Shown here in pieces: positions 10,380-21,559 of a DNA stretch of 64,000 bases (positions are counted from its first letter, which is position 1; every line of letters begins with the position of its first letter). A program made the position numbers and the translations under genes. Source of the stretch: Gnetum montanum (lineage: Eukaryota > Streptophyta > Gnetopsida > Gnetales > Gnetaceae); the NCBI GenBank assembly GCA_015680685.1, contig MNCI01018161.1, forward strand, positions 806,454 through 870,453. The letters run 5' to 3'. The notes beneath the pieces were generated by a model that was not told the DNA's origin, made no database searches, and saw nothing but the letters and a program-made list of their open reading frames with translations.

Positions 10380-12660
10380 CATATAGGAGGAAGATGACAA
10401 GCCTACCTTTGGGAAACAATAAGAAAAGGATGATAAATTTAGGGCAAAATATAAGCCTAAAAACATCCTTGGAGGATTGTTCCAACAAACATCCCCAACG
10501 TCATAGAACCTTCCCCTAATGCTCTTGTTTTTTTCATGGCCATAGTGCCACCATCTTCTGCTACTCTACACCCTACTATAGGAAATCCCACGCTGATTGT
10601 AGCCACACATCATACACAATCAATTCCATAAACAACAAACTATAACACATCAATGCCATTTGCAACATAGCCTTGATATACAAAATCATCAACAGTGGGT
10701 TTTACCATTGCAAATCTATTAACTACTCACATGGCATCTACCATGAGACCCCCAACAACATAAGGATCACACACCACATTTTTACTATTTGTGCCTCAAG
10801 TACCTACACAAACATATTTTTCTTTATTTGGACTAAAAGCCACAACCATTGCATAACCTTTTCCTTCTATCATGTAATCCATAACAAGGTTACAAGCCTC
10901 ACAACAAACACCATAACATTATGTACAAACCTCACAAATTATGGGGGCAATTGGAAGGCTTGGATCAAGCTTTCCAAATGATCTAAGATCTGACAGAGGA
11001 GTTGAAGAGGCTTAAAGCCTCTACCACATAAACCATCAACATTATGGACTTCTACTAGGGTGATCCCATAAGTCTTGTAGTCCCACCCTTTACACTTCCT
11101 CCTACTGTCCCCATTCCATAATTTATCAAATATAATGGAGAAGGTAACCCTAATGCTCACCTTATCACCTTCCAATCTGAATGTTGGCTCTTGCAACCAT
11201 GACCTCATACCATCATGAGGATCTTCCCTATCTTTATTTGGGAAAGCACTTGATTGGTATCACACATTTCCTAGAGGATCTATACCCTCTTTAGAGGATT
11301 TAGTAGCTCAATTTGTCAACATCTTCAAGTATAATTTGAAACTTGACACAATACTTGACCAACTTATGAAGGTTAAGTAGAGGCCCTTAGAACATGTACA
11401 AAACTTCATTCAGTAGTGGAATGGACTACTAAATGAACTACCAGAGCCCATATCTAAAGCTCGTTAGCCATATTCAAGGGAGTAGCTAATGACTTCATCA
11501 AGCCTAAGCTCTACTACCTTGATCTATGTATCTTAGCTAAGAATTCTTGCAAAAATATATATATATAGAGGATGCCATGAAGGCCAGCCATGATCTAACC
11601 TATATATCATATGAAAGCCAACATACTTTAAGAAACAAATAAAAGAACAAACAAAACAACACAACCATAGCAACTATAACCAAGGAAACCAAAACCACGA
11701 ACCAAGGGCCAAAGGTCAATCCACCTAAGGCCCCCACCAATGATCAAAATAATCAACCATCAATTTTTGAGTCCACTACATTAATGACAAATAGACCTAA
11801 CGTTGAAAGGAATGATGGGCCTAAATACACTACATTTCAATTAAATCCATATAGGTTGCTAGACTAATTATTAATAAGTGGATGCATGCAACATAAAAAA
11901 ATGACTAAACCCACTTGAAGAAACATGGTTAACTATGAGAAATAGCCAAAGATCCCACTTTGGTAATGAAGGATGATCCCTAGTTGCCTAAATACTTTAA
12001 GCTAGACCACTTCTTCCATTATCATCAACTACCTAATCATAATATAGACTTTTTTCTTGCACTAAAGGATGACCTGAAAAGGATGATAGATAGGGGGAAG
12101 CTAGTCTTAGATGCTTCTAATCTAGTTCAGTCACAAAACTAGTTGATGCAAGTCTACAAAGATCCATTGAATGCTAATGATGGCCTTTATGTTATTTTGG
12201 CATTCAACATTGATGACAACTAGAGACCTACAAGAGAAAATTTTTTTATTCAAGTACCCCTATAAAATGAAAGAGTTTCTTCAGCTTTCCATAGCTCAAG
12301 ATCTTCCTTCACAGTGAGAGTACCATCACAAATGCCTTTGAGAAAATATTTTGTCATCAAGCTCTCTCAACCCAATACAACCTAGATAGTCATAGCCAAA
12401 ACAACTTCACAATGACCCCTTATGATGGCCAATGTAATTGTTTCTTCCTTACAACCAATAGTTGCCAACCAAAAAACTACAACCAACCAAAGGAAGAAGC
12501 ATAAGCAAAAGCTTGATGACAAGGGAAAGAAGTAGATGTAGGCACAAAAGGAAGTTGGTCCACCAAAGTCTAGTCCCATTTTGGCTATACCTATGACCTC
12601 CTCTACCCCATCCCCTTCAACTAACAATCCATAGGAGGACATCAAAGCCCATAATCAAAA
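10380..12660 (+). pseudogene. gag of Tat-1
   Basis: Open pieces in changing frames match the Tat gag plan. They are an acidic/basic stretch (EEDDKPTFGKQ, about 10390-10420) and a low-complexity Thr/Pro/His-rich linker. Next comes PPFTLPPTVPIP followed by KYNGEGNPNAHL (about 11085-11160), which corresponds to the family's 'Y-D-G-x-x-D-P-x-x-H-L' motif. Then WYHTFPRGSIPSLEDLVAQF and related residues at about 11255-11410 correspond to the 'LP-GSI-SF-DL---F' capsid signature. A Lys/Asn/Pro-rich region (11640-11760) precedes a second region of uncertain function up to about 12660. More than twenty stops and several frame changes are present. No intact zinc knuckle was seen. Confidence 0.65.
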
Positions 12661-13039
12661 TAATAAGAGCCACAACAACCATAGCCTAAAGTCGAAGTTC
12701 ACATTTTTGGATGCATGGAATACGTAAAACACAATTAGGGTGACAAGCCCACAGCCAAAGACAAATCTTCCTCAGTGCAATGAACTAAGTTAGGCAGTTT
12801 CTCAACCAAAAAAACACAATTTTAAGCTTGTATGACCTAATCATGACTTCTATCACACATCGTGAGGCACTAGTCAAAATGTTGAGCTCCATACCCATTA
12901 GTGAGGATATTCCTACTAATGAGCAAGTAATCCATGTAGTGATGATTCCTCCATTACCAAGGGAGGAGAAATCAACACCCTTGACATTTTGCAATAGTGA
13001 AATTAAGTTTAATCCTTAGAAATATGAAGCGATTACAAC

Positions 13040-13620
13040 CCCTTTATTCATAACCATACAAATAGGAAAATTAGAAATACATTAGGTCCATGTTGATGAT
13101 GGAGCTACAACCAAATTCATCCCATGTATCGTTGTTGAATGCTTGCTCTTAACTCAACAAGTACAACCTGAAACCACTATAGCTCTTAAGTCCTTCAATG
13201 GATCAAGAGTTTCTGTCAAGGGTTCTATCTTCTTGGATTTTGTAACTGGAAAATAATTCCCTATAACCGTAAACTTCTTGATAAATGAAGAGACAATAGG
13301 ATTCAACATAATCATGGGAAGACCTTGGTTGACTCAATTATAAGTTATGTCCTTGAAAATCCATCAAGAAATTCACCTTCCTTACATGTAACGTAAAATC
13401 ATCATTCATGGTGATAATGCAGCTCCCCTAGTTGTCAACAACATTGACATAGAATAAGGGTCTGAAGTGGAGTTTCAAGAAAAATCTCGTAGCCATGAAG
13501 AGAAAAAACCTAAGATAATCAATGATGACAATGAAATGCAATGGGATACACTATGGGATGAACTCCTTTTTAACATCATTAGCAAAGGGGATGGTGAATT
13601 GACCTTATCTCATTGATGAC
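13040..13620 (+). pseudogene. Aspartic protease of Tat-1
   Basis: VHVDDGATTKFIPC at about 13088-13130 carries the retropepsin D-x-G-A motif (here D-D-G-A). IIMGRPWLTQL at about 13311-13342 matches the conserved second half (I-x-GRPWL) of plant gypsy proteases. A charged region rich in Glu and Asp (13450-13600) follows and ends with a stop near 13614. Four or five stops lie inside. The roughly 100 bases after it are AT-rich and T-rich up to TTTTACCCAAG (about 13700) before the RT frame starts, which could be an intron as described for Ogre-type elements; that is inference. Confidence 0.7.
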
Positions 13621-13719
13621 CTTGGGTGGCATTGATTGCATTAGATTTACATATGTTTTATGGCATTTTATCATTTTTTATTCACTTTTACCCAAGTTCC
13701 ACTTAATATACTTTTGATT

Positions 13720-15410
13720 AACATGAAAGATCAAATTATGAGTACCTAGGAGCAAATTAGTTTACATTTGTATCTACATGGACCTCATAGTGATATTAAA
13801 TGGTGTATTAACCTTGATTGCCTAGATATTGAGCTTGAGAGCCTTGTGGACCACATCACCTAAATAGAGAAACCTAAAAAATGGCTTGAAAACCTATTCA
13901 AATCCCTTTACTTAGAATTAGGAGACATAACCAAAGACTTTCTAGTTGAGGTTCCTATAATAACACACTGTGGTGAGGAAAAAATCCTTAAACTAAGTTC
14001 CTCACTAGAGCCTCAATGTGCCAAAGACATCACCAAAATCTTAAAAAATAACATTAAGGAATTTTGCTAGTCATATGAAGATATGCTAGGCCTAAATCCA
14101 CATCTACTCTAGAATAACATCATATTGGACCCTAGCATTAGACCAATTAAGCAAAAAGTGTGCAAGATTAGACTTGATTTGGCCTTGGTAGTTCATGATG
14201 AAATCTCAAAGCTCTACCAAGCAAGTTTCATTGGGGCTATTGATTACATAGAAAGGATACCCAACATAGTGGTAGTCCATAAGAAAAATGAGAGTATGCA
14301 TATTTGAATTAATTTTTAAGACCTAAATAAAGAAACTATCAAGGATGACTTCCCTTTGCTTAGTATTGAGCAACTTATCGATACTATAGTTAGACTTGTC
14401 TTATTGTCCTTTATGGATGGATTCCTGGGGTATAACCAAATCAAGATCAACCTAGAGCACTAAGTTAGCATGACCTTTATGAACCTATGGGGTACTTTTT
14501 TGTTATACCATGATTCCCTTTGGTCTTAAGAAACCTAGAGCAACATACCAGAGAGCCATGATCTATATCTTCAGTGATTACATGTAAGGTTTGCTTAATG
14601 ATTACGTAGATGACATAGCTATGAAGTCTAAGATATTCAATGACCATGCTAATGACCTAGATCTTGTGATTAAATGATTCCTCAAATAGAAGCTTAGGCT
14701 CAATCCTAAGAAGTGCGTCTTCAGTGTCAAGACTAATAAGAAGCTTGGTTTTGTAGTCTTTGAAGTAGGGAAATGCGTAGATCTTGGGAAGGTTAAGGCC
14801 ATATCCAAATTGGTAGCACCTACCACCCTTAAAGAGCTTTAGGGATTATGTGGAAAATTATAGTTTATTTAATAGTTTATAGCTAGGCTTATGGATAAGT
14901 TGTATCCCATGCTACACTTGCTTAAGAAAGGAGTTCACTACGATTGAATTGCTCAATGCCGAGAGACCTTCAAAAACCTTAAGCAAGAGTTGACATAACT
15001 ACTAATAGTTTATCCTCAAAAATAGCATAAACTATTTTACATTTATATCATTATTTATGATACATCCATTACCTCTCTACTCTATCAAAAACATGATGAT
15101 GGAGCATAAATGCTTATATACTACCTTAGCCATGCATTAGTTGTCCATGAGACCTGATACATTGAAGTGGAGAAGTATTTTCTAGCATTAGTTTTATCTT
15201 TAAATAAATGGAGACAATACCTCTTTAGAATCCAAGTTAACCTAATTTTCAAAGACAACATACTCAGAGTCATAACAATCAACATCTATGAAAGTAGTTG
15301 TATAGCCTAATGGAAAGCCATAACTATAGCGTGTGACCTTCATTACATCTCTCAATCCTCAAAAAAAGGTCAACCTATAGCCATACAACACAAATTTTTA
15401 CCTATTGATG
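13720..15410 (+). pseudogene. Reverse transcriptase and RNase H of Tat-1
   Basis: The pre-RT linker starts near 13720. RT itself is recognised by SIRPIKQKVCKIR and LALVVHDEISKLYQASFI (14133-14230), IPNIVVVHKKN (14260-14290), LSFMDGFLGYNQIKI (about 14405-14450), IPFGLKKPRATYQRAM (about 14512-14560), and the catalytic YVDD at 14603-14614. LRLNPKKCVFSV and LGFVVFEVG follow. RNase H reads IYDTSITSLL, YYLSHAL and EVEKYFLALVLSLNKWRQYL (about 15050-15225). A one-base frameshift lies near 14490 (GGTACTTTTTTGTTATACC), and about a dozen stops occur. The frame is collinear with Tat-2 and Tat-3. Confidence 0.85.
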
Positions 15411-15479
15411 AAAAAGTAGCCACAGATCCTAAATTCTCTAACAAATACATTAACACAATTAGCCAAGTGCCTGAGGATT

Positions 15480-15900
15480 ATGAGGTAGTCATGAACTTTG
15501 ATGGAGCTTCAACCACCCATGCAGCTATTGTTGTTGCCATCATAACATTCCTATTTTGTAAAATCCAATCCTTTGCCTATCATTTTTACTTTTCATGTAC
15601 CAAAAAAATAGTATAATATGAGGGTTTGATCAAACGAATTATGGTAGCTTGTGACCTAGGAATTAGACACCTAGTCATCAAAGGTGATTCAAAAATCGTC
15701 GTTAACCAAGTAACTAAAGTATATGCATACAAAACTAACCACTTACAACTTTATTTTGATCTAGGGAAATAGTTATTATAATAATTCATAGATGTTGATA
15801 TCTAGTACATACCTCAAAATGAAAATTCTATAGCTAATGCAATTGCAACATTAGCCCTTAGTGTGACATCAGATATGCTTAGCAAGTTACCCAACTTAAC
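15480..15900 (+). pseudogene. Second (archaeal-type) RNase H of Tat-1
   Basis: VVMNFDGASTTHAAIVVAII at about 15485-15545 gives the first catalytic Asp (15500-15502). Next come YEGLIKRIMVACDLGIRHLV (about 15616-15680; the Glu of Y-E-G is the second acidic residue) and IKGDSKIVVNQVTKVY (third Asp). IPQNENSIANAIATLAL at about 15810-15860 completes the domain. This extra RNase H after the connection domain is known only from the Tat branch of plant gypsy elements. The three acidic motifs are still present, with stops only at about 15617, 15769 and 15802. Together with Tat-2 and Tat-3 it fixes the lineage. Confidence 0.85.
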
Positions 15901-16089
15901 TGTGAACTGTGGCACTCCCATCACATAAAACATTGGGGATACTTTTGTGGCCATCATTCATACCACTCATCCCAAGGAGTGGTTTCATAATATCAAATGT
16001 TATATTATGCATGGTGAATCCTCATAAGGCTTCACTACTTCTTAGAAGGACACCATATATAAGCGGTTGAAGCAGTATGTCATCGTAGG

Positions 16090-17245
16090 TGATAACACAT
16101 TATGTTGATGATCCTATGATGACATACTCCTAAAGTGCCTAAGTAAAACTAAGCTAAAATAGTCCTAGAGGAGGCTCATTAGGGTGTTTGTGAAGGAAAT
16201 ATATGACCCATAGCAATGGCCACTAAGATTAGATGGTTAGGCTACTATTGGCCCCATATGAAAAATGATTACCTACAAAAGGTTAAGCGATGTGACACAT
16301 GTGAATGATATAGCAACCTAATACATGTATCACCAACTAAGTTACATAGAAACTAGATAACATGGTCATTTCAACAATGGGGGTTGGATATCACTAGACC
16401 TATAACACCTAAGTCTACCATAAGGTATAGGTTCATCATCACCACAACTGAATACTTTACCAAGTGGGTTGAGGCTATTCCCTTAAGGAAGACCACATTT
16501 GAATAGGTTTGCAAATTTAACCTAGACAACATTGTAGCTCATTTTGGCATACCAATGACCATCGTTATAGATGATGGACCTTAATGTAGTAGCCAAGAAA
16601 CCAATGGCAATATGGCATTATAGATGATGGACCATAGTTATAGATGATTTTTGTGACAACCTTGGCATTATGCATTCTTTCTTGTCATCTTACTACCCTC
16701 AAGCCAATGGATAAGTAGAAGAAAGTAACAAGGTCATCATCAACTTGCTTAAGAAGATGCTTAACAATAGCAAGTGGAAGTGGCATGAGTAGCTTGTCCA
16801 TGCACTATGAGCACAACCTATTGCATGGAAACTAGCATGATCCCTTATAGCCTTATTTATGGTTCTAAAGTTGTTTTACCTCTTTAATTATAGGTTCCAT
16901 CACTCTGGGTAGCCTTGATCGACTTCATCAATGACGAGTAGAGCAAGGAGTTGTGGATGGAAACCATGGATTCGACAAAGGAGTAGTGTATGCAAGCACT
17001 TTCTCACATTGAGCACTATCAAGAGAGGTATAAGCAACAACATCAACATGACTTGACCATGCACAAGATCAAGAAGGGGGACCTAGTTCTCAAGGCCATC
17101 TATGAGCATGTAGACAAATTCTTAGCAAACTAGGAAGGGTCCTTTCTTTTCATTAGAGCCTATGGGAATGGAGCATTCAAAATAGTTGACATGGATGGGA
17201 ATGAGTTGGGCAATTTGGTCAACAATTCCTATCTAAAGTGATACT
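16090..17245 (+). pseudogene. Integrase of Tat-1
   Basis: The zinc-binding half keeps RCDTCE (about 16290) but the paired histidines are disturbed by stops. The catalytic core shows QQWGLDITRPITPKS (about 16375-16420), ATEYFTKWVEAIPLRKTTF-like sequence (16447-16500), HFGIPMTIVIDDGP (about 16540-16580) and SYYPQANG followed by VEESNK (16690-16730). All three acidic positions are therefore still recognisable. The tail reads KKGDLVLKAI and GPFLFIRAYGNGAFKIVDMD in shifted frames to about 17240. Near 16560-16655 the 'ATAGATGATGGACC' segment is duplicated, inserting about 55 bases at the second catalytic Asp. Many stops are present. Confidence 0.8.
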
Positions 17246-17487
17246 ACATGTAGCCAACAATCATTGACAAGTAAGCCTACTTTCAAATGGTCTGCTATGA
17301 CATTAAATTAACAACATAGCCTACCAGGGCCTCAAACTAGTACCATAGCCTACCACAACCTTACACTAGCAACATTGGTGACCTGGATAGCCTAATTATC
17401 ATGTGGCCTATATGCATTGTAGCATTATAATATGCAATGATGTTTTGTATTCTTTGTTAGTGACTCTTGGGTCAATCCTCCAAGCAC

Positions 17488-17504
17488 CAACAAAGAGTAG
17501 CCAT
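17488..17504 (+). other. Polypurine tract of Tat-1
   Basis: AACAAAGAGTAGCCAT directly precedes the LTR start TGAAACACC. The same position reads AACAAAGAGGGGCTAA in Tat-2 (53181-53196) and, on the minus strand, CAACAAAGAGAGACCAAT in Tat-3 (59480-59497). It is the plus-strand primer site; here it is interrupted by two or three pyrimidines. Confidence 0.65.
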
Positions 17505-19204
17505 TGAAACACCACAAAATTTTTCATGCTATAATCAATCTCCATCATGTATCTTTCATCCCATGAAACCCAAGGAAAAATTTCATTATACATGTAAAAA
17601 ATGTAATCCATAATTGGAAATTTCACATACTTTATACTTTTGGAGCTAAAAAATTCCTCATAACTGATCAGAGCCTCATTTCCCAAGTGAAAAACGTCAC
17701 CTAGTATTTATATTTGGGCTTGCGATGGTCAAAAATGCATTTTGGAATGCCAAAAAGATAATTTGATGGGTTTTATGGCTGGTATGCATTTTCCTACACT
17801 GAAAACACTTATAGGGGAGGTTAGATCTCACCTACCCCTAGCATGGAAGGATAAGGATGGGTTGGGGGGGGGGGGGGGGGGGTTGGAAATTTNCCTTTCA
17901 ATGTGGAGACTAAATAAACAACTTGAAAACTTCTCCCTAGCCTGGAAACTTTTTCCCCATAGCCTAGAGAGTTTTCCCCCAATGTGAAAGTTTCCCTTAG
18001 AATGGAAACTTTTCCCTATCATCCTAAAATGTTTCCTTCCAATGTGGAACTTTCCCCCTAGCCTAGAAAGTTTTTCCCTAGTATGGGAAGTTAAATCCCC
18101 CGCCGTGGAAGCCAAAAGAGGCAAGATTCATTAATTCATGCACTTCAATATTGAATAGCCACTTCAACAAGCATGGTGAAGAGCTTAGTGTGGAAGATTC
18201 ATCCCTAGCATAGAAGCTATGCCCTGGTTACTATTTAGAGTAAATTGAATGGCCATGGGGGGAAGCACTTACTATGTATAGTAACCCCCCAACAAAAAAA
18301 AGTAAATTGAACACCCATCTCACCTAAAATTACAAAAAATTTGTAGCTATTTCAAAGCCAATTTATAGCCAAATCATAGCCAATTTTCAACCCTTTTCAT
18401 GGCCCAATGATCTTATAAAAGCTAGCCACCAACATCATTTATAGGTTCTAGAAATTTTTGACAATGTTCAACATTTTTAATAAGATTCCACAATTACAAG
18501 GTTTCATATTTTTTAGCAAGTTCACCATTTTTTGTAGCAAATTCTCATAAAAGTTCAATCATTTTTACAATTTCACACTTGGGGTATTTTCAAGCACTCA
18601 AGAGCTCTTGCAAGTTCCCATACTTGCATTATCTTAAATCCGAACATGAAAGCATTGTGGCCTTGAGATTCGATGGATTTTTGGTGTCAAGAGTACATTT
18701 ATAGAATTTTCAAAACCCATCGTAGAGAAATTTGGCATCCAAATTTTCCACCTTTCTCATCCCCTCCAACAACAACCTAATTGGTAGATCCAAGGTTATA
18801 GCTATGAAGGAAGGCTTGATAACATCAAGAGTGGCTTAGCAACTTGATCATGGAGCACATCTCATTAGCTTCGACTAGCTTTGAACTCTTGCATAAGTGA
18901 ACCCCCTTTTTGCTCATCCAAGAACCATTTGTACACATTTCTCTAACTCATTATTTATTGTTTCTTAATAAGGTTTTTAGTTTTGAGTTTTATGTTCACA
19001 AGTAAATTTTATTTTCTGTGCATTATTCAGATCTATTTATATTTCTATGCTTTGCATATCATAAGTCCCTAGTTGATCTATTGAATTGGCTAGGGTAGCT
19101 TGAATCCCACATTTATCATGGAGGCCCTGGGGATTCAGGGTTGAGGAATTTCTTGCACTAAAAATCCTTGGTTTTTATTCCAACAATTGAGGTTTTTGAT
19201 CACA
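17505..19204 (+). repeat. Long LTR of Tat-1
   Basis: It starts TGAAACACCACAAA like the Tat-2 LTRs (40828 and 53197) and ends near GATCACA. Similarity to those LTRs is clear at the start and again from about 18960 to 19200 (AAAGTGCTTAGGGTGATCTA-type R/U5 sequence, 'GTAGCTTGAATCC'). In between, U3 is different and about 480 bases longer. It holds a 19-base G run and at least eight copies of a 20-30 base motif combining CCTAG.(A/C)TGGAAA with TTTTCCC (17920-18095). The right end is uncertain by a few bases. It is followed not by flanking DNA but by leader-like sequence. Confidence 0.65.
17864..17893. other. 19-base G run and ambiguous base
   Basis: Nineteen consecutive G (17864-17882) are followed ten bases later by an unresolved N at 17893. 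The length of the run is likely uncertain in the assembly. Apparent proline-rich or glycine-rich reading frames across it are artefacts of the homopolymer. Confidence 0.9.
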
Positions 19205-19735
19205 AAAATTTTTCTTGGTGGTAGAAGGAGGGCCCTTACTTAAATTTTGTAGCTAGATCTATTATTTTCATTATCATTGGAAAACATTTCATTGATTTTT
19301 TATAGCCAAAAAATTTGAGGAATTAATGCTAGTCTTTACCCCCCCTGTGTTCAAAACTACAACATGGAAGTTATAGGTGGTTGGCTTTTGGCCTTTTACA
19401 ACACTTGCTATGAATTTTACAGCCAAAAGCTAGCATTGATATCTCTTTCCCCATATTTTTTTACTAGGAAAAATTTATTCTCTAGTTTCTAAAGTGGGTG
19501 TGTCAACTCATCCATGAGTTGGCATTTCCTCCACTTTTTTAAACTAAGAAAATTGGAAAACTTTTGCATTTGGTATTCTACCTTTTCCCCATAAATGTTG
19601 AGATAGGTGTGAGGTTTCCATCATCTTATCCCCCTTCTTTCCCCCTCTACCATACCTAGCGTGAAGGTAGTTGGAAGGCCAATGTTGATGAAATTTGAAA
19701 CCAATCTTATAATCAAATTTGCTTTTGTTGCAAGT
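19205..19735 (+). other. Tat leader sequence after the Tat-1 LTR
   Basis: GGTGGTAGAAGGAGGGCCC at 19218-19236 and the following TATTGGAAAACATTTCATTGATTTTT stretch (split here by small indels) match the sequence that directly follows the 5' LTR of Tat-2 (TGCTAGAAGGAGGACC at 42053 and after). No coding potential was seen. It would be the untranslated leader of an element whose 5' LTR is 17505-19204, cut off on the right near 19735. Confidence 0.55.
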
Positions 19736-20240
19736 TAAATGCCATTTTTTGTATTACACCTCACAGTGCAAGGACCTACAAATTTATTGTATCCTTTTCT
19801 TGTAATTTTTTCCCTATTTTGTTGCCCTAGGGAGTTGATGTGCTTCTTATGGGAATGCATTTTCGTTGAGCTTGTTGGTGTCCTATGGGATTGAGTGTCA
19901 GTGTTGTAACATAATACTCCATAGTGAAGCTCAAGTTGTAAAGGTTGTGGGATCCTAGAAACCACATTCTAAGCTTGTTGGAACCTTGTGAGGTTGAGTG
20001 GATTCTTTGTGATGAATCACTCTAGAGTGGAGCGTACAGGTTGTACAAGGTGTGATACCCTTCAAAACACATTTTAGAGCAACAATGTTTAGAGTTGTAT
20101 TAGCGAACTACCCTTAATAATTTACATTAAAATTGGTGTATGCATTGGCTAATTAATTTTTATTTTGAAAAAATTATTCATTCCTTTTTCTAAGTTCAAC
20201 TATCCTCAATAATTTACTAAATTTTCCTAATGCCAGGGAA
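19736..20240 (+). repeat. Partial LTR of a Ty1/copia element
   Basis: By eye it aligns with 55340-55890, the LTR that precedes a copia primer-binding site. Shared pieces include TTTTCTTGTA, 'GTTGATGTGCTTCTTATGGG', 'AGTGAAGCTCAAGTTGTAAAGGTTG' (with small differences) and 'CCACATTCTAAGCTTGTTGG'. Both contain internal repeats of AAGCTTGTTGG...GAGGTTGAGTGGATTC. No primer site or gag follows it, so it is a solo or truncated LTR; neither end is precisely defined. Confidence 0.6.
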
Positions 20241-20369
20241 TTAATAAGGGGTTCTAGCATCTACACTACAACTACAACTATAAAATTTAAAATAGTTTAT
20301 ATTTATTTTTATCTAGTGTATGATGGGCAAGGACATTACAAACTACCAAAACAAGGATTAAAAAATTAA

Positions 20370-20530
20370 TTTTTTAAAGTTGTAGGTTGCATGGAAGACA
20401 AGGTATGCCACAAACTCTACTACAAATAGTAATAGAAAAACAAAGTTGTAGGTTATAGTAAAGAGAAGTAGCACTACAAACTATACTACAAATAGTGACA
20501 AGAAAAAAAACATTGTAGGTTATAGTAGTA
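20370..20530. repeat. Tandem repeat, about 65-70 base unit
   Basis: Roughly two and a half copies of a unit containing AGTTGTAGGTTATAGTAAAG, CACTACAAACTATACTACAA and ATAGTGACAAGAAAAA (second copy at about 20445-20515). No coding potential was seen. Confidence 0.6.
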
Positions 20531-20539
20531 AAATTTAAA

Positions 20540-21290
20540 ATATTTTTTGATTAAATATTTTAGATTAAATTTTTGAAAGATGCTATCAATAGAAACAGAC
20601 AAAAATTACAAGTTTGGATGAAGAAGTTAGGTAGAGGACCTCCTTCTAGCACCAACAACTCTAGTGATGAAAAACTTTGGTGTTGAAGGGCTAAAGATTC
20701 TCATTGGAATATGTTAACCTATAGACCCATGGGCCTCAAAAAGGATCTATGAGTACCTCAAATGGTCCAAAAGATTGATTGAGGACTTTAGCATTTGTTA
20801 CTAGCTGCTAATGAAATGTAACCAAAATGTAAATGAGTGAGAAAATATTAGATTAAACAAAACACAATTTTAGGAAATATAGAAAAAAATATGACAAAAC
20901 ATTACCAAAAATTTATAAATAATTTTTTTTAAATACTATAACAAATGAATTTGAGAAACACAAATTGAGGCTTTTACAACCTATGATTGTAATAATGAGC
21001 TTGCATTTTGATGCAGGAGGCAAGATGTGTTCTATAGTCCCCTCTCGTAGATCTAGCATTACTTAGTCTAGCTATAAATTGAATCTTGGTGTCTCTAGTA
21101 CAAAAAGGTGATAATGATCATCATGAACTCATAGGTGTCTGCATTTCTTGAAATTATCAAGTTCAATGTGAATGCAAAAATGCCAAAGAATCGCTTCATT
21201 AAAGTAGATCATCATTTAAATAGGTCTTGGGTTTTGTCTTGGCGTTAGCTAATTCTATTATGATTGTTGATATATTTTTGGTACCTTCTA
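20540..21290. other. No gene seen
   Basis: AT-rich sequence with no recognisable protein motif, LTR end or repeat. It contains a short AAAAATTTATAAATAATTTTTTTT stretch near 20910 and lies between two tandem repeats. Confidence 0.5.
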
Positions 21291-21299
21291 TCATACTTG

Positions 21300-21525
21300 A
21301 AGCACCTTTTCATGCAGCACCAACATTAATACCATAAAAATATGACACTAGCATCAATGTCAGTACCATAAAGTTATGACATTAGCAATAACATCAGTAC
21401 CATAAATTCATGATGCTAGCATCTATGTCAATATCATAGAGTCATGACACTAACATAGCATTGATATCATAGATTCATGATGGTAACATAGCATTAGTAC
21501 CATAAAGTCATGACGTTGGCATCTT
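21300..21525. repeat. Tandem repeat, about 40 base unit
   Basis: Five to six degenerate copies of a unit built from AGTACCATAAAGTCATGAC and ACTAGCATCAATGTC. Copies vary by transitions and small indels. It lies immediately upstream of the RT fragment starting near 21560. Confidence 0.75.
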
Positions 21526-21559
21526 TGGGAAAATAAGGCAACTATATCTACCTTTATTT

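Larger units (their letters stand above)
10301..19735 (+). mobile_element. Tat-type Ty3/gypsy retrotransposon Tat-1, decayed
   Basis: Domains run gag, protease, RT, RNase H, an additional archaeal-type RNase H, integrase, polypurine tract and a long LTR, which is the Tat (Ogre/Retand-like) arrangement. Pol is broken by many stops but is collinear with Tat-2 (48160-52080) and with Tat-3 on the minus strand. No 5' LTR is present: the element begins abruptly at the right end of the chromovirus LTR, so the chromovirus may have inserted into it or replaced its 5' end. After the LTR at 17505-19204 the sequence continues with leader sequence like that following the 5' LTR of Tat-2. Confidence 0.85.

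Noticed and set aside
17742-18124. Open frames over the G run with poly-Gly or poly-Pro
   Set aside because: Produced by the 19-base homopolymer inside the LTR; both strands are equally open.
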